The notes under the pieces were generated by a model. It ran no database searches, was not told the DNA's origin, and saw only the letters and a program-made list of their open reading frames with translations. A stretch of 64,000 bases of DNA from Cupriavidus necator A5-1 (lineage in GTDB: Bacteria > Pseudomonadota > Gammaproteobacteria > Burkholderiales > Burkholderiaceae), in assembly GCF_000744095.1 (NCBI RefSeq), contig NZ_JQLI01000001.1, forward strand, positions 372,001 through 436,000. The letters are read 5' to 3'. Position numbers and translations under genes: made by a program. Position 1 is the stretch's first letter, and each line of letters begins with the position of its first letter. Shown here one piece after another: positions 30,429 through 39,199 of this stretch.

Positions 30429-31097
30429 ATGAAACAGCCTTCCTTGCTTGAGCGCCTTGCCGCGCTCGACACCAATACGGTCTCCGACGCGCTCGATTTC
30501 CTGGGATTGCCCGGTGCCACGCATGGCCTGCTGCCGCTGTGGGACTGCCCGAAGATCGTGGGCCGCGCCAGCACAATCCAGCTCGGGCCCAAGACCGATG
30601 CCAAGCCCACGGTGCACCTGATTTCGCCGGTAATTGACGCGGTCGACACCGATGACCGCGTACTCGTGATCGCGGGCGGTGTCGATGGCATCTCGTGCTG
30701 GGGCGACATCCTCGCCAATGCGGCCTGTGCGAAGAAGATCAGGGGTTCTGTCATCGACGGCTACAGCCGCGACATCGAGGGCAGCGAGTCGATCGACTAC
30801 CCGGTCTACGGCCGCGGCATCACCATGATCAGCGCGCGCAACCGCGTGATCCAGACTGGCTCTGGCGAGCCGGTGCAGGTCAGAGGCGTGACGGTGCAGC
30901 AGGACGACTACGTGATCGCCGACCGCTGCGGCGCGGTGTTCGTGCCGGCCGCGCGCATCGAAGAGGTGCTCGACCTTGGCGAACGCATCGCGCGCCGTCA
31001 GGACGGCATGGTGGCCGCGGTGCGCACCGGCCGCCCGGTCGCGGAAGTCATGCACGACAAAGAGTTTGAAGCCATCAATCAAGGAGGCACGAAATGA
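30429..31097 (+). CDS. RraA/HMG-aldolase-family protein 1
   Basis: A 222-residue protein of the RraA/4-hydroxy-4-methyl-2-oxoglutarate (HMG) aldolase fold. The catalytic D-X20-R-D pattern is exact: WGDILAN...VIDGYSRDIEG, where R fixes the pyruvyl group and D binds the metal. It opens with the usual VSDALDFLGLPGATHGLLPL. Members either split hydroxy-keto acids to pyruvate or, in E. coli RraA, bind RNase E; the catabolic context favours a lyase. It is the first of three tandem homologues, overlapping the next by 4 bp. Confidence 0.88.
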   Translation: MKQPSLLERLAALDTNTVSDALDFLGLPGATHGLLPLWDCPKIVGRASTIQLGPKTDAKPTVHLISPVIDAVDTDDRVLVIAGGVDGISCWGDILANAACAKKIRGSVIDGYSRDIEGSESIDYPVYGRGITMISARNRVIQTGSGEPVQVRGVTVQQDDYVIADRCGAVFVPAARIEEVLDLGERIARRQDGMVAAVRTGRPVAEVMHDKEFEAINQGGTK

Positions 31098-31771
31098 ACG
31101 CACCCGCCATGCGCGCAGAAGACAAGGAACTGGTCGCCCTGTTCGAGGGGCTGGACACGCCGGGCGTATCCGATGCCATGGACAAGCTGGGCCTGCCCGG
31201 CCAATGCCTGGGCATCGCGCCGCTGGACAACTACAAGGGCACGGTCGTCGGCCCGGCATTCACTGTCAAGTACGTGTCGGCGACCACGCCGGCCGGGTCG
31301 GTCGGCGACTTTATCGATGAGGTTGCCGAGGGCGACGTCATCGTGATCGATAACGACGGCCGCACCGACTGCACGGTGTGGGGCGACATCATGACCCAGT
31401 ACGCCGGCCTGCGCCGGATCGGCGCCACCGTCATCGACGGTGTCTGCCGCGACGTCTCCAAGGCGCTGGGTGACGGCTACCCGCTGTTCACCAAAGGCCG
31501 CTTCATGCGCACCGGCAAGGATCGTGTGCAGGTGGAGGCCGTGGGCGTGCCGGTCTCCATCGGCACCGCCCGCGTGGCCGCGCGCGACATCGTGGTGGCG
31601 GACGCTAACGGTGTCGTGGCGGTACCGCGTGAACGTGCCCGAGAAGTGGCAGACGTCGCGCGGCAGATCGAAGGCGTAGAAGCCCAGATCCGCGCACAGA
31701 TCGCGCAAGGCAAGACCCTGGGCCAGGCGCGCGAAGCGCTGGGCTACCACACGCTGCAAAGGAAAGCATGA
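31094..31771 (+). CDS. RraA/HMG-aldolase-family protein 2
   Basis: A 225-residue protein with PGVSDAMDKLGLPGQCLGIAPL, GSVGDFIDEVAEGDVIVID and the intact motif WGDIMTQ...VIDGVCRD (D-X20-R-D). Its ATG lies in the last codons of gene 1 (4-bp overlap), and it overlaps gene 3 by 4 bp, so the three are translationally coupled and expected in similar amounts. It is clearly diverged from gene 1, so it is not a recent duplicate. Confidence 0.88.
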   Translation: MNAPAMRAEDKELVALFEGLDTPGVSDAMDKLGLPGQCLGIAPLDNYKGTVVGPAFTVKYVSATTPAGSVGDFIDEVAEGDVIVIDNDGRTDCTVWGDIMTQYAGLRRIGATVIDGVCRDVSKALGDGYPLFTKGRFMRTGKDRVQVEAVGVPVSIGTARVAARDIVVADANGVVAVPRERAREVADVARQIEGVEAQIRAQIAQGKTLGQAREALGYHTLQRKA

Positions 31772-32418
31772 TGACCGCATCCCACACCACCTACAGCGAC
31801 GCCAGCCTTGCACTGGCGCGCAAGCTGGGCTCGTCCACGCTCTACGAAGCCTCGGGCCTGCCCACCAGCGCGGTCGATCCGCTGGTCCGCACCATCTGGC
31901 CGGGCGCGTCGGTTGCTGGTCCCGCTTACCCGCTGGAATGCGCACCGGGCGACAACCTGGCCATTCACGTCGCGATGGAGAAGGCGCCGCGCGGCAGCAT
32001 CCTGGTCGTGTCCACCGGCGGCTTCGTGGCAGGCTATTGGGGCGAAGTGCTGACGGTCGCGGCCGAGGCGGCCGGCATCGCCGCACTGGTGATCGACGGC
32101 GGCGTGCGCGATATCGCGGCACTGACCGCTCGGCGCTTCCCAGCGTTTTCGCGCGGGATCTCCGTGCGCGGAACAATCAAGGCCAGTGTCCCGTCGGTGG
32201 GGCAGCCGCTCAGCTTCACCGGCACCCCGGTAGCCGCGGGCGACCTGGTGGTGGCTGATGATGACGGCGTCGTCGTCATTCCGGCGGCGCAGGTCGAGGC
32301 GACCCTGGCACAGGGGCAGGCGCGCTTCGACAAGGAGGCGCGGATCATGGACGAGCTGCGGCAAGGACGGCCAACCCTTGACCTGCTGGGCTTGTCGCGC
32401 TGGAGGGAAGGTACGTGA
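31768..32418 (+). CDS. RraA/HMG-aldolase-family protein 3
   Basis: A 216-residue protein closest in look to LigK/GalC-type HMG/CHA aldolases (SSTLYEASGLPTSAVDPLVRTIWPG, AGPAYPLECAPGDNLAIHVAME). The motif is E-X20-R-D (WGEVLTVAAE...VIDGGVRD), the acidic first position being Glu rather than Asp. It is the last gene of the operon. A 16-bp palindrome at 32464-32479 follows its stop. Confidence 0.88.
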   Translation: MMTASHTTYSDASLALARKLGSSTLYEASGLPTSAVDPLVRTIWPGASVAGPAYPLECAPGDNLAIHVAMEKAPRGSILVVSTGGFVAGYWGEVLTVAAEAAGIAALVIDGGVRDIAALTARRFPAFSRGISVRGTIKASVPSVGQPLSFTGTPVAAGDLVVADDDGVVVIPAAQVEATLAQGQARFDKEARIMDELRQGRPTLDLLGLSRWREGT

Positions 32419-32463
32419 CGGCCTACCCCGCAATGGCCAAGTGGTTCATGCGGCCAAGTACAG

Positions 32464-32479
32464 GGAGGCCTAGGCCTCC
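32464..32479. terminator. 16-bp palindrome after the RraA operon
   Basis: GGAGGCCTAGGCCTCC is a perfect inverted repeat 46 bp after the stop of the last RraA-like gene. It could form a short hairpin ending the transcript, but no T-tract follows, so a rho-independent terminator is doubtful. Confidence 0.3.
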
Positions 32480-32555
32480 TAAGGCGCTGACTGCGGAAGG
32501 GCCGTTTTGCCGGAGCTTTCGGCCTTTGACTTGACTAGAGGCGAACGGCAGAGAC

Positions 32556-32669
32556 TGGCCGGGAACGGACCTCGGCCCGACGCTACCCAGTCGACTCTCC
32601 ACGACCCTGAACCGCCGTTCGGATTCGGGCCACTGCAACGACCGCTTCCAAGGTTAAGCCGGCGCTCGC
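32556..32669 (+). repeat. 114-bp long-range direct repeat, copy A
   Basis: It matches 56258-56371 in the same orientation at 113 of 114 positions (the one difference found is TCGACTC against TCGGCTC). Similarity continues loosely upstream. It lies in non-coding space in both places, next to relic mobile DNA in copy B. It could be part of a transposable element or a dispersed intergenic repeat of this genus. Confidence 0.85.
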
Positions 32670-32840
32670 GCCGTTACGCAACCTGAAATCGCCCTCGGTT
32701 TTTGGAGACGCTACGCGGCACAAGGCGAGCAAACTGCTGCCGACCTATGGCAACACTGGTTTCCGTGATACATGTAATTGGACGGTTTGTCGCGATGGAG
32801 GGTCAGCGAAGCGTAGCGTACGCAGGCCGTACTTAAATCG

Positions 32841-34157
32841 TTAAGTGCGCCGTGACCTGAAGGCCTTTCGCAGCTCATCGGTGAAGTGCGCTGGTTGCTC
32901 GAACGCAGCGAAATGCCCGCCCTTGTCGAGTTCATTCCAATAAAAGAGGTTCGGCCAGAGCGCCTCGGCCCAGGCTTTCGGTGGGCAGAAGATCTCGTGC
33001 GGGAAAACCGACGCCGCCATTGGCAATTCGATCCGCCCTCTGGAAGGGGGGCCTCCAAAGCCGCCGCGGGTGTTTTCCCAGTATATGCGTGCAGACTATG
33101 CGGCCGTGTTGGTTAACCAATAGAGGCTGATGTTATCGAGCATTGCGTCGATGCTCAGCGCATCTTCGGGATTGCCGTGATTGTCGGTCCACGCCTGAAA
33201 CTTCTCATAAATCCACAGCGCTTGGCCCGCAGCCGAATCTGCAAGAGGATAGCCGATCGTCTGCGGGCGTGTCGCGTGCTCGCGAAAGTAGCCACTCTGC
33301 TCGTTCGCAAACCATGCCGCCCGGTCCATCGCCTTGCGTTCAGCAGGCGTAGGATTGTCCGGCAGCTTCTCCGGGAAAACGAATTGCCAGTTCACGTGGG
33401 CTGCAATCAGGCCCTGAGGCCGCTGGTGAGCCACGGCGTGCGTCACTCCCGAACCCCAATCGCCACCCTGGGCGACCCAGCGGTCGTAGCCAAGGCGTTG
33501 CATCAGCATTGCCCAAGCGCGGGCGATCCGTTTGACATCCCAGCCCGTCTCGGTCGGCTTATCAGAAAACGCGAAGCCCGGGAGCGACGGCACGACGACA
33601 TGGAAGGCGTCTTCGGCACGCCCACCGAAGCGCGTAGGATCGCTGAGCGGGCCGATGATTTTCATGAACTCCACGAACGATCCGGGCCATCCGTGCGTGA
33701 GAATGATCGGGAGCGCATCCGGGTGAGGCGAACGTACGTGAACGAAATGAATGCCGAGTCCGTCTATCCGCGTGCGATATTGCGGGAAGGCGTTGACACG
33801 AGCCTCGAACCGAAGCCAGTCGTACTTGTCGCGCCAATAGGCGATCAGTGTCTGGGCCTTTTCGAGGGGAACGCCCTGCGTCCAATCGCTGACGGTCTCC
33901 CGCTCCGGCCATCGTGTGTACGTCAAACGGCGCTTGAGGTCATCTATTGCACCCTGAGGAACGCTAACTCGGAATGGCGTCACTGCGTCCGAGGCAGGCG
34001 GCAACACAAAACCCGCCGACGCCGCGTGCGCTTCAGGCAATTCAATCAGGCTCGCACCCAGACCCAGCATGCCCAAGTCGACTGCAGCCTTTAGTATGGT
34101 GCGTCGCCTCGAGAACGCGTCAGGCGCAGCGACTTCGACTTCGAGCTTCTTGCTCAT
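32841..34157 (-). pseudogene. Epoxide hydrolase, split by an in-frame stop codon
   Basis: An EHN-type epoxide hydrolase with a Tat-like or secretory leader (SRRRTILKAAVDLG) and alpha/beta-hydrolase core: THGWPGSFVEFMKII (oxyanion HGWPG) and the nucleophile QGGDWGSGVTHAV (Asp). Translation stops at TAG 33096-33098 after YWLTNTAA. The same frame then continues SARIYWENTRGGFGG to DKGGHFAAFEQP, with the catalytic His, and ends at 32841. One base change (Ser TCG to TAG) explains everything. As read, the 353-residue product lacks the catalytic His. ATG 34157 follows GGAGAA. Confidence 0.85.
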
Positions 34158-34507
34158 GATGTTCTCCAAATAGATGTCTGCCAGAGAAGGGCAAGTCATC
34201 TTCTCCGACGGGATGGAGGCGGACTATCTCGGATTTGGTGCCGGAATGGAGTTGACCATCACCGTTGCCGACAGCCAGGGGCGTCTCGTCGTGTAGCAGA
34301 ATATTCTGACAGTCCATGGTGCCCTTTCTGGCCGCCATGAGTCAGGTGAGGAAAGGGTGGCGGTCGGCTTTGGCCGACCGGTCACCGCCGTTCCCTGATT
34401 ACCTGCTCAAGGCAGCCTGCAGCGGCCTTTGGCTGTTGCGTTGCCGGAACAAAGTGGTCGTTTAGTCAATTGAACTGCCGTACGTCTTCCGTTCGCGTGC
34501 CACGCGG
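34158..34507. other. Intergenic, no gene seen
   Basis: About 350 bp between the epoxide hydrolase and SnoaL genes. A short plus-strand frame (MEADYLGFGAGMELTITVAD near 34215) looks like a coding remnant but was not assigned. Confidence 0.4.
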
Positions 34508-34873
34508 CTATGAGGGCATGGAATCGAGGAAGACATAGAGCGCCGCAATCTTCCCGTCGCGAACGATGATCACATCCAAGCCCGTATAGTCGGATGCCTC
34601 GCCGCGCGGTCCGGAGCCCCAGGCCAGGCGACCGGCATTGTGAAGCGCCTGAGGTTCGCCGACCGGCGTATAGGCGAAATGCGGGTGCGTTGCGCGAAGA
34701 TCTCCGGCGAATTTGTCGAGAGCCTCGTGCCCGGTGAACGTGCCCGGTGGCACGTAGAGCACGCAGTCTTCGGTGTAGAGTTCCTCGATGGCCTCGCGAC
34801 GACGTGCTGCATCGCCCTCACCGAAAACCTCCTGAAGGTTGCGATGAAGCAGTTCATGGATACGGTCATTCAT
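34508..34873 (-). CDS. SnoaL/NTF2-like fold protein
   Basis: A 121-residue protein: MNDRIHELLHRNLQEVFGEGDAARRREAIEELYTEDCVLYVP, PGTFTGHEALDKFAGDL and DVIIVRDGKIAALYVFLDSM. This is the cone-shaped SnoaL/NTF2-like fold, used by many isomerases, hydrolases and cyclases; the activity cannot be told from sequence. ATG 34873 fits the family start. It lies 80 bp after the GST gene, in the same direction, with SDR upstream. Confidence 0.85.
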   Translation of the reverse strand: MNDRIHELLHRNLQEVFGEGDAARRREAIEELYTEDCVLYVPPGTFTGHEALDKFAGDLRATHPHFAYTPVGEPQALHNAGRLAWGSGPRGEASDYTGLDVIIVRDGKIAALYVFLDSMPS

Positions 34874-34953
34874 AACACTTGTCCTGAGTGATCGACTGCG
34901 GACTGAACCAAGTCGCATTGTGTAGATGGCTGAAAAACGGAACGTTGCACGCA

Positions 34954-35583
34954 CTACTGAGCGAGCGCCAAGGTCTTTGCGATGGCGGTGACGACTGCGG
35001 GTCGAGCCGAAATCTCGTCATACCAACGAGCGACGAATGGAAACTTGTCGAGGGTCGCGCCAATTGCCTGATGGCGCCACACCCACCCGAAATGGGCGAT
35101 GTCCGCGACACTGTATGCATCACCAGCAACGTACCGATGATGCTCAAGGCCGAGATTGAGCACGCCCAGCGTCCGGTCAACGTCCGCTAACGCGCGCGCT
35201 TGGGCCTCGGGTTGGGCTGACGACTGAATCGCGACCAGAAACGCCTGGAGGAATGCCGGGCTGAGGCCGGATGCGTGGAAGAAGAGCTGCTCGAAGACCT
35301 TGCCGCGGCGGAGGCCATCCTTCGGAAGAAGTTGTCCGGTCTTTTCTGCAAGGTAGACCAGGATCGCGGCGGATTCGCTCAGGACCACATCGCCGTCCCC
35401 AAGAACGGAAGGGTCGATGAGAACCGGGACTTTTGCGTTGGGATTCATCGCCTTGAAGGCGTCGGTCTTCTGTTCGCCCTGGCGCAGGTTGACGGGAACG
35501 AGCCGATAGTCGAGCCCCATTTCCTCCAGTGCTATCGGCACTTTGACGCTGTTAGGCGTAGCGAATGCAAGAACTTCAATCAT
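34954..35583 (-). CDS. Glutathione S-transferase
   Basis: A 209-residue GST resembling bacterial YfcG/Ure2-type enzymes: MIEVLAFATPNSVKVPIALEEMGLDYRLVPVNL, NPNAKVPVLIDP (cis-Pro) and LSESAAILVYLAEKTG (glutathione-binding Glu-Ser), then an all-helical C-terminal domain. Such enzymes act in thiol-disulfide exchange or detoxification. ATG 35583 follows AGAAGG; in-frame ATGs exist at 35604 and 35649. It runs with the SDR gene toward SnoaL. Confidence 0.9.
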   Translation of the reverse strand: MIEVLAFATPNSVKVPIALEEMGLDYRLVPVNLRQGEQKTDAFKAMNPNAKVPVLIDPSVLGDGDVVLSESAAILVYLAEKTGQLLPKDGLRRGKVFEQLFFHASGLSPAFLQAFLVAIQSSAQPEAQARALADVDRTLGVLNLGLEHHRYVAGDAYSVADIAHFGWVWRHQAIGATLDKFPFVARWYDEISARPAVVTAIAKTLALAQ

Positions 35584-35767
35584 TTTCGTAACCTTCTCTT
35601 TCATTGTGGCGGACTGGAGCGGCTCAAGCCGCTCCACGACATGTTTCACGAGCGGCGACCGTCGAAGCTGATACGGCCGTCACCGAAGGCGCCCACATGC
35701 AGTAGGCCATCCGCCATCGCGATGAGTGGCTGGTCCGAGAGCCGCTGCGCGGCTCTCGGACCTCTCG

Positions 35768-36523
35768 TTAAATCTGAGCTTGTCCGCCGTCGACGAAGAG
35801 TTCGGTGCCGGCAATGAAGCTCGCATCGGAGGAGGCGAGGAAGACGGCTGCACCTGCGACGTCGTCGGGATCACCGACGCGACCAAGTGGGACGGTCGAG
35901 GCCATGTAGTCGAGCAGACCTTGCTGCCGTGCGGCATCGGGGCCGGCCAGGTCAACTAGGCCGGGCGTCTTGATCGGGCCGGGGCTGATGACGTTCACAC
36001 GGATGCCGCGAGACTTCAGGTCGAGCGTCCAGCTTCGGGCAAAGTTGCGCACCGCGGCCTTCGAGGCGCTATAGACGCTGAACGCTGGTGTGCCTTTGAT
36101 GCTGACGTTGGAAGCGGTAAGGATCACTGAGCCACCATCGACTAGCAGCGGCAGTACCTTCTGCACCGTGAAGAGCACGCCCTTTACGTTGCGACCGAAC
36201 GTGTCGTCATACTGCTCTTCGGTGATTGATCCCAAAGGCAGCATTGAGCCGCCACCAGCATTGACGAACAACACATCAATACGACCTGCCTCTGTCTTCA
36301 CTCTCTCGTAAAGGCGATTGAGATCGCTGAGATTGGCGGAGTCCGCCTGGATGCCAGTGGCCCTCGGCCCGATCGCGGCAACGGCTGCATCGAGCTCGGC
36401 CAGACGACGGCCGGTAACGAAGACCTGCGCGCCTTCAGTTGCGAAACGCTTGGCGGTGGCGAGGCCGATACCGGTCGTACCGCCGGTGACGACAGCTATT
36501 TTTCCTTCGAGTCTGCGTACCAT
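35768..36523 (-). CDS. Short-chain dehydrogenase/reductase
   Basis: A 251-residue classical SDR: cofactor motif VVTGGTTGIGLATAKRF, FVTGRR after strand 2 (suggesting NADP), NAGGGSMLPL, and catalytic Ser plus FSVYSASKAAVRNFA (Tyr and Lys). The C-terminus FVDGGQAQI is typical. The substrate is unknown. It diverges from the LysR gene at 36618, which probably controls it and the downstream GST and SnoaL genes. Confidence 0.92.
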   Translation of the reverse strand: MVRRLEGKIAVVTGGTTGIGLATAKRFATEGAQVFVTGRRLAELDAAVAAIGPRATGIQADSANLSDLNRLYERVKTEAGRIDVLFVNAGGGSMLPLGSITEEQYDDTFGRNVKGVLFTVQKVLPLLVDGGSVILTASNVSIKGTPAFSVYSASKAAVRNFARSWTLDLKSRGIRVNVISPGPIKTPGLVDLAGPDAARQQGLLDYMASTVPLGRVGDPDDVAGAAVFLASSDASFIAGTELFVDGGQAQI

Positions 36524-36617
36524 GATCTATCTCTCCTGAGTGGGATGAGACAAATCTACGGCGGCATGCTATTTTTCGAAATGGAAATGAATGAAAACCA
36601 TCGTTGCAGGATTGTCG

Positions 36618-37532
36618 ATGTCAAAGCTGCCGGATTTCGAAGGGCTCGCGATGTTCGCGAAGGTCGCCGAGGAAGGTTCGTTCGCTGCGGCGGCCACGGC
36701 CTTGGGTGTCTCGGTCGCTACGGTCTCTCGGGCCGTTACCCGCCTTGAAGAGCGGCTGGGAGGCCGACTGTTCAACCGTACCTCCCGACGACTTGCACTC
36801 ACAGACTATGGCCACACGCTCGCTGAACGAGCGGCGAAAATCTACGCCGACGCCGAGGAGGCCGAGGATTTCGCCCGTGAGACCTCAAGCCAACCGCGTG
36901 GTCTCGTCAAGCTCGCCGCGCCGCTCGCTTTTGGCGCCCGCTGGGTCGCCCCGCTGCTGCCCGAATTCTTCCGGACCTATCCGGATATTTCCGTGGATCT
37001 TCATCTCACGGATGCTCATGCGGATTTGATTGGAGAAGGCTTCGATGCGGCCCTCCGCATCGCCATCATGGAAGATTCGTCACTCGTCGCGCGTCACATC
37101 GCACACGTGCGCCGGTTTGTCGTGGCATCCCCCGCCTACCTGGCTCGTTATGGTCGTCCCCAGCACCCGCATGATCTTGGCGCCCACCAGTGTCTTACCT
37201 ACACGAACAGAAGCAAGCGCGACGTTTGGCGCTTTACCCACAAAAGTGGCGAGGAATGCGCAGTTACACCGACCGGGGCCTTGCGAGGAACGAGCGTGGA
37301 AGCTTTGCTGCCCACGCTCCTTGCGGGACTTGCGATCGCTGAACTCCCTGAATTTGTTGCGATTCAGTACCTTGCCGACAGTCGGCTTGAACCGATTTTG
37401 ACTGACTGGCGCTTGCCCGAAGGCGGTCTGTATTTCGTCACACCCACTGCCCGCGCACGACCAGCAAAGGTTAGCGCTCTGGCCGACTTCTTCATCGCCA
37501 AGCTGACCACGGCAGAGTGGAACGCAAAGTAA
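36618..37532 (+). CDS. LysR-type regulator, divergent from SDR
   Basis: A 304-residue LysR regulator of the AaeR/YafC-like branch: LPDFEGLAMFAKVAEEGSFAAAATALGVSVATVSRAVTRLEERL is the helix-turn-helix. GLVKLAAPLAFGARWVAPLLPEFFRTYPDISVDLHLTD opens the effector domain. It diverges from the SDR gene with about 95 bp between. ATG 36618 (MSKLPDF) is preceded by AGGA; an ATG at 36591 would add nine residues. Confidence 0.9.
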   Translation: MSKLPDFEGLAMFAKVAEEGSFAAAATALGVSVATVSRAVTRLEERLGGRLFNRTSRRLALTDYGHTLAERAAKIYADAEEAEDFARETSSQPRGLVKLAAPLAFGARWVAPLLPEFFRTYPDISVDLHLTDAHADLIGEGFDAALRIAIMEDSSLVARHIAHVRRFVVASPAYLARYGRPQHPHDLGAHQCLTYTNRSKRDVWRFTHKSGEECAVTPTGALRGTSVEALLPTLLAGLAIAELPEFVAIQYLADSRLEPILTDWRLPEGGLYFVTPTARARPAKVSALADFFIAKLTTAEWNAK

Positions 37533-37697
37533 TGGCGCTCCCCGGCTCTGCATGGCCCTTGTGAGGGCGAAGCCGACATTCGAATGTCTGCGGGAGCAAG
37601 GCAGCAAACGTCCCGAACTGGCCGGCTACCGCCGTTGCGCTTCCGCCATCCCTGGCCGGCAACGGTCAGCCACAGTGCGCACGGCCAGGAAGAACGT

Positions 37698-37761
37698 GAG
37701 GGCTGGCCGGGATTCGTGAATATCTTAAGCTTCAGATATTTTCGAATCCCGGCCGACCCTC
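37698..37761. promoter_or_regulatory. Large imperfect palindrome ending at the KfrA-like start codon
   Basis: Two 28-bp arms (37698-37725 and 37734-37761) match at 24 of 28 positions around an 8-bp loop. The core is GGCCGGGATTCG...AATATCT. The right arm ends one base before ATG 37762. KfrA proteins bind palindromes in their own promoters, so this is probably the autoregulatory operator. As RNA it would also sequester the translation start. Confidence 0.75.
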
Positions 37762-38852
37762 ATGCCCGCTGCTGACCTGGATCTGACCAACGCCGCGCTG
37801 CAGGCCGCCATGGCCAACGACATTGCCGAGCTGCGCAGCCGCTTCCCCGAGACCCGCGCGCTGTACCGCGAGGTCTGCGGTTTGCTGTTCTTCCGCTACG
37901 GTGTCACGCCCACCGCCAACAAGCTCTATAGCCTGGTGCGCAAGGGCAGCATGGGCGCGCCATCTGAAGTGCTGCAGGCGTTCTGGCAGGAGCTGCGCGA
38001 GCGCACGCGCGTCACCATCGACCACCCCGACTTGCCGGATGCGTTGAAGGAAATCGCGGCCGGGGCGGTCCAGACCATCTGGCAGGCGGCCAACGAGGCC
38101 GCCACCGGCGAGCTGGCCACGCTGCGCGCCGAGGCGCGCCATGCGGCAATCGCTCGCGGAAAGCCAGGCGGACCGCCGCCGAGCGGCAGGCGCACGCGGC
38201 GACCCAAGCCCGGCTGGAAGCGGGGCGGGCGGAACTGGACGCCGCCGGGCGGCAGCTGGCGGAGCTGCGCACCCAATTCTCGACCGAGCTGGAGCGCGCC
38301 CGCGAGCAGGTGACCCTCGCCCAGGAACGGGCCGAAGCCAGCGAGCGGCGGAGCCTGCGCGAACTGGACGCGGAGCGTACCGCGCGCCAGCAGAGCGATC
38401 GCACGGCCGAAGCGTTGCGCGGCGAACTGGTGGCGGCGCGCAGCGAGGCCCGCGACGCGGCGGTGGCGCAGGCCGAGGCCCGGGCCCGGTTCGAAGCCCA
38501 GGCCGCGGCGCTCGCCGACCGGCTCGCCAGTGCCGAGCAGGCGCAGCGCAAATCGGTCAACGACCTGGACACCGTGCAGGCGGAATTGGCCGCGGCGCAG
38601 CGTCGGGCGGAGCGCGCCGAAGCCGAAGCGGCGCTGGCGCGCCAGCTGCTGGCAGAATTGCGGGTGGGGCCGCCCGAGCGAGATGGCGCTGGGCGGCGGC
38701 GCAAGGCCGGGAGCCCGGCGCCGACCGAGCAGCAAGCACAGAGTGAAAAGCAGGGCGAACAGCAGGACAAAAAGCAGGGTGCGCCAACTGCAACCCTGAA
38801 TCCGGAAGACGGCAGCGACAGCAGTGACGACAACGATGACAGCCAACAATGA
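37762..38852 (+). pseudogene. KfrA-like plasmid DNA-binding coiled-coil protein, frameshifted
   Basis: The N-terminal 115 residues are a KfrA_N DNA-binding domain: LQAAMANDIAELRSRFPETRALYREVCGLLFFRYGVTPTANKLYSLVRKG and VLQAFWQELRERTRV. A long Ala/Glu/Arg-rich coiled coil follows, ending in a Gln/Lys/Asp-rich tail (SDSSDDNDDSQQ). The coiled coil is spread over three frames: the switch from the first to the second is near 38135 and to the third near 38180, so two single-base changes are implied. KfrA acts in plasmid segregation or gene control. If real, the shifts would leave a DNA-binding domain without its oligomerising tail. Confidence 0.8.
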
Positions 38853-39087
38853 GCGGGCGGAAGCGATCCGCTGGATCCAGGCCCAGATGGCCGACTATGG
38901 GCTGACGCTGGAAGAGTTGGAGGCGGCGGGGTGCTTCGACCCACCTCCACCGCCGCCACCCCCTCCGCCGCCGGTCTGCTACCGCAACGCCGAGGGAATG
39001 AGCTGGGACGGGCAGGGCGAGATGCCGTCGTGGCTGAAGCGCGCGGTCAATGCGGGCCAGAGCGTGGAGTTTTTTCGGGTCGGATAG
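38836..39087 (+). CDS. H-NS-family DNA-binding protein with polyproline linker
   Basis: An 83-residue protein. It has a short helical N-terminus (EAIRWIQAQMADYGLTLEELEAAG), a run of eleven prolines, then the H-NS DNA-binding C-terminus (YRNAEGMSWDGQGEMPSWLKRAV), with the GxGxxPxWL-like signature. H-NS proteins silence AT-rich foreign DNA. ATG 38836 overlaps the end of the KfrA-like frame by 17 bp, so the two are one transcript. Its oligomerisation domain is much shorter than in standard H-NS. Confidence 0.82.
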   Translation: MTANNERAEAIRWIQAQMADYGLTLEELEAAGCFDPPPPPPPPPPPVCYRNAEGMSWDGQGEMPSWLKRAVNAGQSVEFFRVG

Positions 39088-39199
39088 AACTGACCGAAAG
39101 GTTGCAGCCTTGCAGAGGGCCGAATCCGAGGGGGCGTTCGAGCGCCAACTGCTGGCCGGATATCCGCACCTACAGCCGTACATCCCACCAAGCAACACT

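Larger units (their letters stand above)
32419..32840. other. Intergenic, repeats only
   Basis: No gene is seen. It contains a 16-bp palindrome and one copy of a 114-bp long-range repeat. The rest resembles degenerate intergenic sequence. Confidence 0.5.

Noticed and set aside
29760..31259. 499-codon minus-strand frame over the lipoprotein and RraA genes
   Set aside because: Shadow of well-supported plus-strand genes; no motifs or start signals.
32464..32479. Strong rho-independent terminator
   Set aside because: The palindrome has no loop bases outside it and no following T-tract, so it was kept only as a weak candidate.
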